Source of the DNA: Pseudomonadota bacterium
Lineage (GTDB): Bacteria > Pseudomonadota > Alphaproteobacteria > RF32 > CAG-239
Length of the DNA stretch: 7,044 nucleotides
NCBI GenBank assembly: GCA_021617435.1
Contig: JAJWCP010000074.1
Location: 1-7,044, forward strand
Direction of reading: 5' to 3'
The translations under genes were made by a program, and so were the position numbers. Below the pieces are notes generated by a model, which saw nothing but the letters and a program-made list of their open reading frames with translations, did not search any database and was not told where the DNA came from. Positions 1-6,339 of the stretch are shown here, in pieces (position 1 is the stretch's first letter; each line of letters starts with the position of its first letter).

Positions 1-3
1 ATA

Positions 4-30
4 TTGCAAAAAAAAAACGCGAGCTAAAAT
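4..30 (+). promoter_or_regulatory. Weak candidate promoter for the pilin gene
   Basis: TTGCAA (4-9, four of six matches to the sigma-70 -35 box) is followed after 15 bases by TAAAAT (25-30, five of six matches to the -10 box). A run of ten A residues (8-17) overlaps the -35 box and fills much of the spacer. The spacing is short, so this is tentative. If real, transcription would start around 36-38, beyond most of the left arm of the hairpin, and the ribosome binding site would be free in these transcripts. Confidence 0.25.
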
Positions 31-62
31 CTTCTCAAATTTAACTTTTTGAGGAGATTTTA
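25..62 (+). promoter_or_regulatory. Hairpin enclosing the pilin ribosome binding site
   Basis: Bases 25-39 pair with 48-62 in a 15-bp stem with one G-U pair and an 8-nt loop (40-47). The right arm contains the Shine-Dalgarno GAGGAG (51-56), which serves the ATG at 65. In any transcript that starts upstream of base 25 the ribosome binding site would be buried. The AAAATC...GATTTT arms resemble the clear terminator at 4364-4398, so this could also be the terminator of a gene left of the window; the T-rich tail TTTTATT is only moderate. The pairing is seen directly; the role is inferred. Confidence 0.6.
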
Positions 63-64
63 TT

Positions 65-910
65 ATGAAATCAGATTTTAGCCGCTTTTTACACCACACT
101 CTGTCACGCTCTGGTATAAGAGGCGTATCCGCCCCTTCTCTGTCACACTCCGGCTTGACCGGAGTGTCCAGGTGGAGCAAATTAGCTACTTGGTTTGACC
201 TGGACCATCGGGTCAAGCCCGATGGTGACAGAAAGGGGAAGGACGCATCGCTCAAGCCCGATGGTGACAGCTTGTGCGCAGGTCGGTCTATGGTGGAAAT
301 GCTTGGAGTCTTAGCTATTATCGGGGTGCTTTCGGTCGGGGCGATTGCCGGATATTCCAAAGCTATGTTCAAATATAAATTAAACAAGCAAACCGAGCAA
401 TTGACGCAGGTTTTGAACACTATCACCCGCCTTGCCCACAGTTTTAATAACTTAACCGAATTTACCTATATGTTTCCTTATCTTATTAAAATGGGTGAAG
501 TCCCGAATGAAATGGTTAAACAAGGGCACAACAGCTATATCTATGATATTTTTAACAACTATTATTACGCCACCATACAACCTCAATCAATGACCGATGA
601 CGAAAAAGTTAAAGGCGTGGTTGCTTTTTATATAGTAATGCCAATAACCACCAAAAGCACCGAAAATTTGCTAATGTGCCAAAATATTTACAATAACATC
701 AAAGAAAACAGCGCTAATATTTACTATGTGTATTCTTCAAGCGGATACAAAACTGACGATGCCCGACAAAGCAAGCTTTGGGGTGATAAATATTGCACAC
801 CAAACGCAAAATGCCTTAAAGACTTAAGCGTTGAAAAATTATTGGAAGAATGTTCGCTCCATATCGGAAACAAAAGCAATGGCAATATTGTGGTTTTGTG
901 GAAAATGTAA
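65..910 (+). CDS. Type IV pilin-like pseudopilin with a repeat-expanded leader
   Basis: A 281-residue prepilin-type protein, expected to be cut by prepilin peptidase at the inner membrane and assembled into a pilus or pseudopilus. The processing site is Gly73 followed by RSMVE, with the conserved Glu at +5 (residue 78). The hydrophobic N-terminal helix MLGVLAIIGVLSVGAIAGY follows (79-97), then an amphipathic continuation (to about 125). The C-terminal head carries four cysteines (205, 244, 250, 263). The start at 65 is chosen for GAGGAG at 51-56 and because the internal ATG at 290 would lose the leader and Gly73. Ordinary prepilin leaders have roughly 6-25 residues; here residues 13 to about 69 come from a palindromic DNA element. 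The head region is AT-rich (about one third GC in a sampled 60-base stretch). The exact pilin subclass cannot be told, and no pilus assembly genes are in the window. Confidence 0.85.
   Translation: MKSDFSRFLHHTLSRSGIRGVSAPSLSHSGLTGVSRWSKLATWFDLDHRVKPDGDRKGKDASLKPDGDSLCAGRSMVEMLGVLAIIGVLSVGAIAGYSKAMFKYKLNKQTEQLTQVLNTITRLAHSFNNLTEFTYMFPYLIKMGEVPNEMVKQGHNSYIYDIFNNYYYATIQPQSMTDDEKVKGVVAFYIVMPITTKSTENLLMCQNIYNNIKENSANIYYVYSSSGYKTDDARQSKLWGDKYCTPNAKCLKDLSVEKLLEECSLHIGNKSNGNIVVLWKM
145..167. repeat. Inner hairpin of the left arm
   Basis: A perfect 9-bp stem (145-153 with 159-167) around the 5-nt loop CTTGA. It matches in layout the hairpin at 204-226 in the other arm, whose loop TCAAG is the reverse complement. 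Confidence 0.8.
204..226. repeat. Inner hairpin of the right arm
   Basis: A perfect 9-bp stem (204-212 with 218-226) around the loop TCAAG. The 19 bases at 213-231, which include its loop and 3' stem, recur exactly at 252-270, 39 bp on. Because 39 bp is 13 codons, both copies are read in the same frame and yield KPDGD twice. Confidence 0.8.
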
Positions 911-911
911 T

Positions 912-1355
912 TTACAGTCCTTTTAATCGGGTGCGGATATCTTCGGGGATTTTAACAGGACGCTTTTTAGCAAGGCTGACATACACTACTTTAACATTTA
1001 TTACCGCCAAAACCTCATCGCCGCGGCAAATTTCCTGATACATAACTGCGGAGGCGCCGCCTTCTTCAGTGACCGTGCAAGAAACGGTAAGCGCGTCATC
1101 TAAACGGGCGGAAGCGCGATAATCAATTTCGGCATGACGCACTACAAAACCGCACATATCTTCCTGTAACGCGTTTTGCTGATGAGCCGCGCCGATATAA
1201 CGCAAAAACTCCGTCCGCGCCCGTTCGGCAAATTTTAAGTAGTTGGCGTAATAAACTATCCCGCCGGCATCAGTATCTTCGTAATAAATTCTGACCGGAA
1301 AAACAAAGGTTTTGCCAAACATTTTGCCGCTTGGCGCCTGAACATCATAAGTCAT
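912..1355 (-). CDS. ybgC: YbgC-type acyl-CoA thioesterase of the Tol-Pal cluster
   Basis: A 147-residue hot-dog-fold thioesterase of the YbgC/4HBT family, close to the usual family size. Such enzymes hydrolyse acyl-CoA thioesters in the cytoplasm, and the gene is typically linked to the Tol-Pal envelope system. The signature YEDTDAGGIVYY lies at 25-36, with ANYLKFAERART after it. Asp29 matches catalytic Asp18 of the E. coli enzyme; Tyr36 replaces the histidine of E. coli VYHASY. The start is the ATG at 1355, six bases behind AAAGGG (1362-1367). A TTG at 1370 would add five residues but lies upstream of that site. The start lies inside the end of ruvB (11-bp overlap), which implies co-transcription and translational coupling. 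The stop is one base from the stop of the convergent pilin gene. The tolQ gene usually found downstream is absent. Confidence 0.93.
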   Translation of the reverse strand: MTYDVQAPSGKMFGKTFVFPVRIYYEDTDAGGIVYYANYLKFAERARTEFLRYIGAAHQQNALQEDMCGFVVRHAEIDYRASARLDDALTVSCTVTEEGGASAVMYQEICRGDEVLAVINVKVVYVSLAKKRPVKIPEDIRTRLKGL

Positions 1356-2421
1356 TTTCAACCCTTTCAATGTTGCTTAACAAGTCAAACTGATTGTCAT
1401 CACGCTTAAATTTGGAACGGGAAATACCCATATATTGGCAGCCTAATTCTGAAATTATGCGTCCGCGCGGGGTTCGCTGAATAAATCCTAATTTTAGCAA
1501 AAACGGCTCGACCACTTCCTCAATGGTATCGCGCTCTTCCGATAATGCCGCCGCTAATGTATCAGCACCGACCGGTCCGCCGCCATAGTTTACGGCAATA
1601 CATTTTAAATAGCGGCGGTCAAAGGCGTCAAGTCCGTAATTATCAACGTCCAAATTACGGAGCGCCGTATCGGCAATTTTATTATCAATTTCGGTACCGC
1701 CGCCAACCGCGCCAAAATCACGCACGCGGCGCAATAAACGTCCCGCCACACGCGGCGTTCCGCGCGAGCGTTTGGCAATTTCAAGCGCGCCGGCTTCCGA
1801 AATAGGCATACCGAGCAATCCGGCGCCGCGCAACACAATTTTTTTAAGCTCATCATGAGTATAAAAATCAAGCCGCAACGGAATCCCGAATCGTTCGCGC
1901 AATGGAGTTGAAAGCAAACCTGAACGAGTGGTGGCGCCCACCAACGTAAACGGTTGCAAATCAATACGCACCGAACGGGCGGAAGGCCCCTCGCCGATAA
2001 TTAAATCAAGCTGAAAATCTTCCATCGCCGAATACAAAACCTCTTCAATCGCCGGATTAAGGCGATGAATTTCATCAATAAACAGCACGTCATTCGGTTC
2101 CAGATTGGTTAAAATTGCCGCCAAGTCACCCGATTTGGTAATCATCGGGGCGGAAGTGGCTCTGAACCCCACTCCCAACTCTTTGGCAATGATTGAAGCC
2201 AACGTGGTTTTACCAAGCCCCGGAGGTCCAAAGAGCAAAACATGGTCAAGCGCTTCACGGCGCTGTTTGGCCGCCTCAATAAAAACTTTTAAGTTGTTGC
2301 AAACCGCCGTTTGTCCGACAAAATCGGATAAATGCTCCGGACGGGTATTGACGGGCGCATTAATGTTGTTTTTTTCATCTTCGGGCTGCGGTTTGGGACT
2401 GACTAATCTTTCTTTTTCCAT
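1345..2421 (-). CDS. ruvB: Holliday junction branch migration ATPase RuvB
   Basis: RuvB (358 residues) is the AAA+ motor that, with RuvA, drives branch migration of Holliday junctions in recombinational repair. Visible motifs in order: Walker A GPPGLGKT (65-72), Walker B LFIDEIH (113-119), sensor 1 GATTRSG (162-168), arginine-finger region LRERFG (174-179), sensor 2 GTPR (221-224), and the C-terminal winged-helix DNA-binding domain (about 278-340, including NYGGGPVGADTLAAAL and RTPRGR). Length is normal for the family, with a slightly extended polar N-terminus of about 25 residues. The start ATG has AAAGGA (2432-2437) ten bases upstream. It begins three bases after the ruvA stop codon and overlaps ybgC by 11 bp, so the three genes are one transcription unit. 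All key residues are present and the protein should be functional. Confidence 0.98.
   Translation of the reverse strand: MEKERLVSPKPQPEDEKNNINAPVNTRPEHLSDFVGQTAVCNNLKVFIEAAKQRREALDHVLLFGPPGLGKTTLASIIAKELGVGFRATSAPMITKSGDLAAILTNLEPNDVLFIDEIHRLNPAIEEVLYSAMEDFQLDLIIGEGPSARSVRIDLQPFTLVGATTRSGLLSTPLRERFGIPLRLDFYTHDELKKIVLRGAGLLGMPISEAGALEIAKRSRGTPRVAGRLLRRVRDFGAVGGGTEIDNKIADTALRNLDVDNYGLDAFDRRYLKCIAVNYGGGPVGADTLAAALSEERDTIEEVVEPFLLKLGFIQRTPRGRIISELGCQYMGISRSKFKRDDNQFDLLSNIERVENDL
1362..1367 (-). promoter_or_regulatory. Ribosome binding site that sets the ybgC start
   Basis: AAAGGG on the minus strand, six bases before the ATG at 1355 and inside the last ruvB codons. It argues against the upstream TTG at 1370 as the start. 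Confidence 0.6.
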
Positions 2422-2424
2422 TGC

Positions 2425-3060
2425 TTAAAAATCCTTTCGGGCAAATTCTTTTAACGCCAATCTGATAAGTTCGGAAACCGGCTTGTCGGCGTTGTCGGCA
2501 TAAATTTTAGAAACAACTTTATAGGCTTCCAAACGCTGATAGCCCAAATTAATTAAAGCTGAAATTACATCTTCCGCCGTATCATCAGCCGGAGCCGCAG
2601 CTGGTGTCGGCACAGTCTGTTCGCCGCTGATATCCGATAGCGTAACATCGCCGGTCGGAACGGTAACAATTTTATCTTTAAGTTCGGTAATAAGCCGTGC
2701 CGCCAATTTGGGACCAACTCCGGAAGCGCGCAAAAACGAGCTTTTATCCTGCGCCGAAACCGCCTGCGCCAACTGCGCCGGCGAAAGCACCGATAAAATA
2801 CTTAAGCACACTTTAGCACCGACACCCTGAACTTTGGTTAAGGTATTAAACCACTCTTTTTCCCACGCGTCATAAAAGCCGAACAATGAAATGCTGTCTT
2901 CACGCACAATCGTTTCAATCAGCAGCGACACTTCCGCGCCTTTAGTTAAGCGTGCCAAAGTTTTAGACGACGCCGCCACCAGATAGCCCACGCCGTTTAC
3001 ATCAATAATACAGCTGTCTTCGTAAATACTGTCGGCAATTCCGCGTAATTTTGCAATCAT
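2425..3060 (-). CDS. ruvA: Holliday junction DNA-binding protein RuvA
   Basis: RuvA (211 residues) binds the four-way junction as a tetramer and loads RuvB. The N-terminal OB-fold domain spans about 1-65 (MIAKLRGI at the start, NGVGYLV at 22-28). Two helix-hairpin-helix motifs follow: VQGVGAKVCLSIL (77-89) and ASGVGPKLAARLITEL (112-127). A flexible acidic Pro/Ala-rich linker (about 131-160) leads to the C-terminal RuvB-contacting domain (162-208, with LINLGYQRLEA). The start ATG at 3060 is preceded by AAAGGA (3070-3075, nine bases away). It is the first gene of a ruvA-ruvB-ybgC operon. The resolvase gene ruvC, which normally precedes ruvA in alphaproteobacteria, is not here: the next gene upstream is a divergent porin. 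Confidence 0.97.
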   Translation of the reverse strand: MIAKLRGIADSIYEDSCIIDVNGVGYLVAASSKTLARLTKGAEVSLLIETIVREDSISLFGFYDAWEKEWFNTLTKVQGVGAKVCLSILSVLSPAQLAQAVSAQDKSSFLRASGVGPKLAARLITELKDKIVTVPTGDVTLSDISGEQTVPTPAAAPADDTAEDVISALINLGYQRLEAYKVVSKIYADNADKPVSELIRLALKEFARKDF

Positions 3061-3093
3061 ACTTTTAAATCCTTTATCAGCCTGTTTATTTGC

Positions 3094-3122
3094 ACCATAT
3101 ACGATTATCGCCGTGCCCGCAA
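3094..3122 (-). promoter_or_regulatory. Candidate ruvA operon promoter
   Basis: On the minus strand TTGCGG (3122-3117) is followed after 17 bases by TATGGT (3099-3094), matching the sigma-70 consensus at three and four of six positions. It would place the transcription start near 3087, about 27 bases before ATG. The match is weak. No LexA-type operator is evident by eye in this 162-bp intergenic region, and no convincing promoter could be fixed for the divergent porin. Confidence 0.25.
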
Positions 3123-3222
3123 GATTTTTTATTTAGCTTTGCAATATTTTGAGCGCCTCTTTTTTTTAGCGTAACAAAGATTATATCGTTGGCATATTTA
3201 ATTTTAAGCAAAGGATATAATC

Positions 3223-4359
3223 ATGAAAAAAACAGCAATACTCGCTTTAACCGCGGCTTTGTTCTGCGCGGAAGCCAACGCCAAAAGCCTTAATTCCGAT
3301 TACTCGTTATTCAAATACTGGCTCAATAAAAATTACGGGCTTGATTACGGGGTTGATGTTTCGGTTATGGGGCAGCGCGGGGCGCCAAGCGGAAAATATA
3401 ATTCCGTTCAGGCTTATATTTATCCGTATTTAACTTGGACCAACTTTAAAAACGAATACGGCACCGGCTCGCTTAATATGGCATATAACATTGTGCGTTA
3501 CGGCAATCATAATGCTGCGGACGTCGGCAACCGCATGGGCGTGGTCAACGCCATTAATGATTATGACGATGATGCCAACGAGTTTGTGGAATTATATTAT
3601 TCATGGCAGCTTGGCGGCAAAATGGACTGGCTGACCTTAAACGCCGGTCAATTTCCGATTTACAGCTTTGACGGCTCGCCATACAATTCCAATCAGCAAA
3701 TCAACTTTATGAACTACGCCTTGTCACAAAACGCCTCATCAACTTATTCCACCGCCGGGGTCGGCGTGTTTGCGCAAATTGCTCCGAAAGGCGATTGGAG
3801 TTTTGCCATCGGCGTGCAAGACGCCTCAAACCCTGACGCGGTGAGCGTGCGCTTTAACAAAATTCACGACAAGCACTTTACCACTTTTGCGCAAGCGCAA
3901 TACGCCCCGACCAACCGGCTCGGCGATGCGGAATTTTCAGTTTTGCTCTATAATCAACCGGCAGTTAAATTGCAACCGCAAACCACCAACGGTTGGTCAA
4001 TAAACTTATCGCAAAACATCGGTGAAAAATGGAACGTATTTGCCCGCGTCAACGGTGTTTCCGGACATATTGACACTATTGAGCAGTCATGGGCGGCGGG
4101 CGTGGTTTTGCTTAACCCGCTCAATCGCAATAACTTAGACCAAATAGGGCTGGGTTACGCCTATAACAAAATTAATGAAACAGCGGTCGGCGAACCTTTG
4201 GCGCATGACGCGGAACAAGTTTTTGAGGCATATTGGGCTTGGGGATTTGCCAACCGGCTGACCATTACGCCTGACGTACAGTTTTATCTAAATCCGGCGC
4301 TGAACCAAAAATCAGACTACGCCACCGCCGTCGGACTACGCTTTACGTTAATGCTGTAA
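3223..4359 (+). CDS. OprB-family carbohydrate-selective porin
   Basis: A 378-residue outer-membrane beta-barrel protein that I assign to the OprB porin family (PF04966), whose members admit sugars across the outer membrane. Residues 1-20 form a signal peptide (MKKT, hydrophobic core, ANA before the cut). The mature part alternates aromatic and polar residues as amphipathic strands. OprB-like landmarks are AGQFPIYSFDGSPYN (141-155), FAIGVQDASNPDA (194-206), DQIGLGYAYNKIN (306-318), EAYWAW (335-340), and the closing LTITPDVQFYLNPAL (346-360) with final strand ATAVGLRFTLML. The last residue is Leu, not the usual aromatic residue. AAAGGA (3210-3215) lies seven bases before the ATG. It is a single-gene unit, divergent from ruvA and closed by the terminator at 4364-4398. 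The substrate cannot be read from the sequence, and no sugar-metabolism genes adjoin. Confidence 0.85.
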   Translation: MKKTAILALTAALFCAEANAKSLNSDYSLFKYWLNKNYGLDYGVDVSVMGQRGAPSGKYNSVQAYIYPYLTWTNFKNEYGTGSLNMAYNIVRYGNHNAADVGNRMGVVNAINDYDDDANEFVELYYSWQLGGKMDWLTLNAGQFPIYSFDGSPYNSNQQINFMNYALSQNASSTYSTAGVGVFAQIAPKGDWSFAIGVQDASNPDAVSVRFNKIHDKHFTTFAQAQYAPTNRLGDAEFSVLLYNQPAVKLQPQTTNGWSINLSQNIGEKWNVFARVNGVSGHIDTIEQSWAAGVVLLNPLNRNNLDQIGLGYAYNKINETAVGEPLAHDAEQVFEAYWAWGFANRLTITPDVQFYLNPALNQKSDYATAVGLRFTLML

Positions 4360-4363
4360 CAAA

Positions 4364-4398
4364 AAAATCCCCTTGAGCAACATACTCAAGGGGATTTT
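4364..4398. terminator. Bidirectional rho-independent terminator
   Basis: A perfect 14-bp stem (4364-4377 with 4385-4398) with a 7-nt loop, GC-rich in the middle and with A/T tails on both sides, so each strand ends in a T run after the hairpin. It lies between the porin stop (4359) and the convergent operon's stop (4414) and would end transcription from both. Confidence 0.95.
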
Positions 4399-4413
4399 CA
4401 AAAAATTTTCATA

Positions 4414-5238
4414 TTATCGGATATTAGATTTCTTCTGCTCGGATAATTTACTCATTTTTATATCCAAGATACCTCTGCGCAAGGTTGTTGCTATTTTTTC
4501 TTCAGGGTGTTTTGCGGCAATTTTATCAACAAACCCCAACGAGTCTTTGCTATGCGAAATTTTATCCAAATCAACCCGCTGCAACATCGCTGTTTCAGTT
4601 TGCGACATCCTTGCTTCAACTTCTTGCATTGAATATTTGCCTTGACGATACAACATCTCTTGTAAATCATTCATTTTTGAAACATTATAAATGGTAGGTT
4701 CAAAAGTTTTTTCGCCCTGCATATAACGTTCAGCAGAATCTATTGCCATTTTTTGATAATTCGGCGAATCGGAAGATTTTTCATCGGTGTAATGCATCAA
4801 ATGTAAATCCATTAACTGTATAGTATCTAATTTTTCAGCATTTGCAGGATTTTTTTGCACTAATGCTTCGCATACTTTTCTATTTATAACTTCTCTGGAG
4901 GTATCGTCAAGGTTATGAACTATATAATCCTGCCCGTCTTTCGCCTGATTCATAAAGTCTTTCAAATCTTTTTCAGTGTAATTTTCTAAATTCATGGTTT
5001 GATCAACCCAATCTTCCATAGCTTGTATGGGAGCAGTGCGCGCAGGTATTACAAATTCTTTGCCGTTAAAGCTTGATTTAATCGGCTGATCTTTTTCAAG
5101 TGATAATTCTGCCATTTTGTAACATAGCTTATCAAGGGTAATGTATTCATCAGGGTTATTTTTAAGTTCAAAGGCCTCACTCCTTAATATGCTCAGTTTT
5201 AAATCTTGAATTTTACTCTGGTAATCAAATGGTTTCAT
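4414..5238 (-). CDS. Hypothetical soluble helical protein, second gene of operon
   Basis: A 274-residue protein I do not recognise. It has no signal peptide or membrane segment, is rich in Lys, Glu, Asp, Gln and Met, and reads as almost entirely helical, so a cytoplasmic location is likely. Short stretches such as EDWVDQTMNLENYTEKDLKDFMNQAKD (75-101) and MNDLQEMLYRQGKYSMQEVEARM (189-211) look like amphipathic helices; only two cysteines occur (39, 123). The ATG at 5238 is preceded by AAAGGA (5247-5252, eight bases away) within the 20-bp gap after the upstream gene, so the two are probably co-transcribed. Its coding sequence is AT-rich (33-37% GC in three sampled 60-base stretches), lower than ruvB or the partner gene. 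It may be a partner or accessory of the upstream CHAP-like protein; that is only context. Confidence 0.8.
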   Translation of the reverse strand: MKPFDYQSKIQDLKLSILRSEAFELKNNPDEYITLDKLCYKMAELSLEKDQPIKSSFNGKEFVIPARTAPIQAMEDWVDQTMNLENYTEKDLKDFMNQAKDGQDYIVHNLDDTSREVINRKVCEALVQKNPANAEKLDTIQLMDLHLMHYTDEKSSDSPNYQKMAIDSAERYMQGEKTFEPTIYNVSKMNDLQEMLYRQGKYSMQEVEARMSQTETAMLQRVDLDKISHSKDSLGFVDKIAAKHPEEKIATTLRRGILDIKMSKLSEQKKSNIR

Positions 5239-5258
5239 GATGTTTATCCTTTATAGTT

Positions 5259-6299
5259 TTATCCGTTGCGACTTTTGGCTTGTTGCATTTGCTGAGCCAT
5301 TGTCAAATTTAAATGTGTAGGAGTGCTGACACGGGCAGTATCTTTAATGGCTTGCACCCCTTCAATCTCCGTAAGCTTAATGGTTGCTCCACCCCTGATG
5401 CCCTGCTCGGCATAACGATCAATGTTATTCTCAAGCTTTCGGGTTAAAACCTCACGGTATTGCTTCATGATGCAGGCGGCACCGCGAATCCGGCTGACCG
5501 GAATTTCGTAGTCGCTTTCACCGTTAAGACTTTTAACGCTGATTTTACCGTCTTCAACCTTACCGGCGCAGGTAACGCAGTGTTCGCCGGTAGAAGTGTT
5601 TTGCGCAGACGATATGGTGATAATATCACCGGCTTCCAAGTTGTTCAACACATCTTTGAAGTTTTTATCATTTTTATCGGCATAATTTTCACCCAAGGTT
5701 TGTTTAAAATAGCTGCGCATATACGGGCAGGAAACGCTCGGATGGCTGCTGAATCCGTATTCTTTGGCGGTTTTGGAGGCATCCGGCAAAATATCGGTTA
5801 AAATTTCATCATTGCAGCGTTGGTGCGCATACATGGCGCCGGCCACACAATAGTTATAATCACCGCTTAAACCGCCTTTGGGATAAACAGCGTCAAAAAT
5901 AGATTTAACTTTTTGATAGCGCTTACCGCTACGCTTGGCAGTAATAACTTCTTGCTGCAAATTGTCTACGCTTTGCAAAATTTCTTGCTGAACTTCTTGC
6001 GTTTTTTGGCTCACCACTCCTTCAATGCTTTTTTGACGCAAAACCTTAGCTATATCAGCCGATTGATTAGGATTTGCCGCCAAACTTGCAGGCTGAAGAG
6101 GAGTGGCAAGCGCCGTTAAGGAAACGCCTGCAACCGCGCTTATTTTAAGAGAGTGCATTAAGCTTTGCAAACCGCTTTTCATTTTATCAGAAACAGGTTT
6201 GCGTTTGGCTTTACGCACAGAGCGCGTTTTTTCAGTTGCTTGCTTTTGCATTTTTTTGATACGCTCTAGCAATGATTTGCGTTCAATTGCATCTGCCAT
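5259..6299 (-). CDS. Putative CHAP/NlpC-P60-like cysteine peptidase or amidase
   Basis: A 346-residue protein of unknown specific function. The N-terminus is strongly basic and helical (1-40), followed by one hydrophobic stretch (KISAVAGVSLTALA, about 52-65) with LAA|N near 73-76, which could be a late signal peptide or a membrane anchor. A polar, partly coiled-coil region follows (about 88-122). The central domain (about 130-280) carries YNYCVAGAMYA (Cys151), LEAGDIITI (221-229), GEHCVTCAGKV (His240) and SLNGES (Asn259), the order Cys-His-Asn expected of papain-fold CHAP or NlpC/P60 enzymes that cut peptidoglycan peptides or amides. There are six cysteines in this domain. The start is the ATG at 6299, behind a strong GGAGGT (6304-6309); an upstream in-frame ATG at 6311 overlaps that site. 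The fold is inferred from motif order only. It is the first gene of a two-gene operon. Confidence 0.75.
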   Translation of the reverse strand: MADAIERKSLLERIKKMQKQATEKTRSVRKAKRKPVSDKMKSGLQSLMHSLKISAVAGVSLTALATPLQPASLAANPNQSADIAKVLRQKSIEGVVSQKTQEVQQEILQSVDNLQQEVITAKRSGKRYQKVKSIFDAVYPKGGLSGDYNYCVAGAMYAHQRCNDEILTDILPDASKTAKEYGFSSHPSVSCPYMRSYFKQTLGENYADKNDKNFKDVLNNLEAGDIITISSAQNTSTGEHCVTCAGKVEDGKISVKSLNGESDYEIPVSRIRGAACIMKQYREVLTRKLENNIDRYAEQGIRGGATIKLTEIEGVQAIKDTARVSTPTHLNLTMAQQMQQAKSRNG

Positions 6300-6303
6300 T
6301 TCA

Positions 6304-6309
6304 ACCTCC
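6304..6309 (-). promoter_or_regulatory. Ribosome binding site that sets the 6299 start
   Basis: GGAGGT on the minus strand, four bases before the ATG at 6299. It overlaps the first G of the in-frame ATG at 6311, which lacks a well-placed site of its own, so the downstream ATG is preferred. Confidence 0.7.
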
Positions 6310-6339
6310 ATTTTATGACAGAATCCTACATTTAGACAT

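Larger units (their letters stand above)
101..270. repeat. 170-bp palindromic element inside the pilin coding region
   Basis: Two 73-bp arms, 101-173 and 198-270, are inverted copies that align without gaps at about 52 of 73 positions (counted by eye), around a 24-bp centre. The outer ends are CTGTCAC and GTGACAG. Each arm holds two related units 39 bp apart. The element is GC-rich (37 of 60 bases in 121-180) against an AT-rich host gene. It keeps the pilin frame open, giving peptides such as LSHSGLTGVS and KPDGD. It resembles the short palindromic repeats scattered through alphaproteobacterial genomes, and its behaviour recalls Rickettsia palindromic elements, which insert in frame into proteins. 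The family assignment is from memory and is not verified. Confidence 0.8.

Noticed and set aside
101..270. Repeats considered as a CRISPR array
   Set aside because: There are only two units per arm in opposite orientations, with no regular unique spacers, and the region is an open part of a coding frame.
290..910. Pilin start at the internal ATG (MVEMLG)
   Set aside because: It would remove the leader and the cleavage-site glycine, and no good ribosome binding site lies just upstream.
850..1038. Small plus-strand frame bridging the pilin and ybgC ends
   Set aside because: It overlaps the 3' ends of two well-supported genes and shows no start signal or motif.
1356..1370. Upstream TTG start for ybgC
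   Set aside because: The AAAGGG ribosome binding site lies between that TTG and the ATG at 1355, which fits the ATG.
1545..2428. Open frames on the plus strand opposite ruvB
   Set aside because: They are antisense shadows of a highly conserved gene, without ribosome binding sites or recognisable protein features.
3139..3177. Promoter for the porin gene (TTGCAA or TTGAGC with TAACAA)
   Set aside because: No combination gives more than a three-of-six -10 match at normal spacing, so it was not called.
4373..4697. Plus-strand frames after the porin
   Set aside because: The first begins inside the bidirectional terminator, and both are antisense to the hypothetical gene at 4414-5238.
6300..6311. 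Upstream ATG start for the CHAP-like gene
   Set aside because: This ATG overlaps the strong GGAGGT serving the ATG at 6299, and has no well-placed site of its own.
5460..6318. Plus-strand frames opposite the CHAP-like gene
   Set aside because: They are shadows of the minus-strand gene, with no ribosome binding site and unlikely composition.
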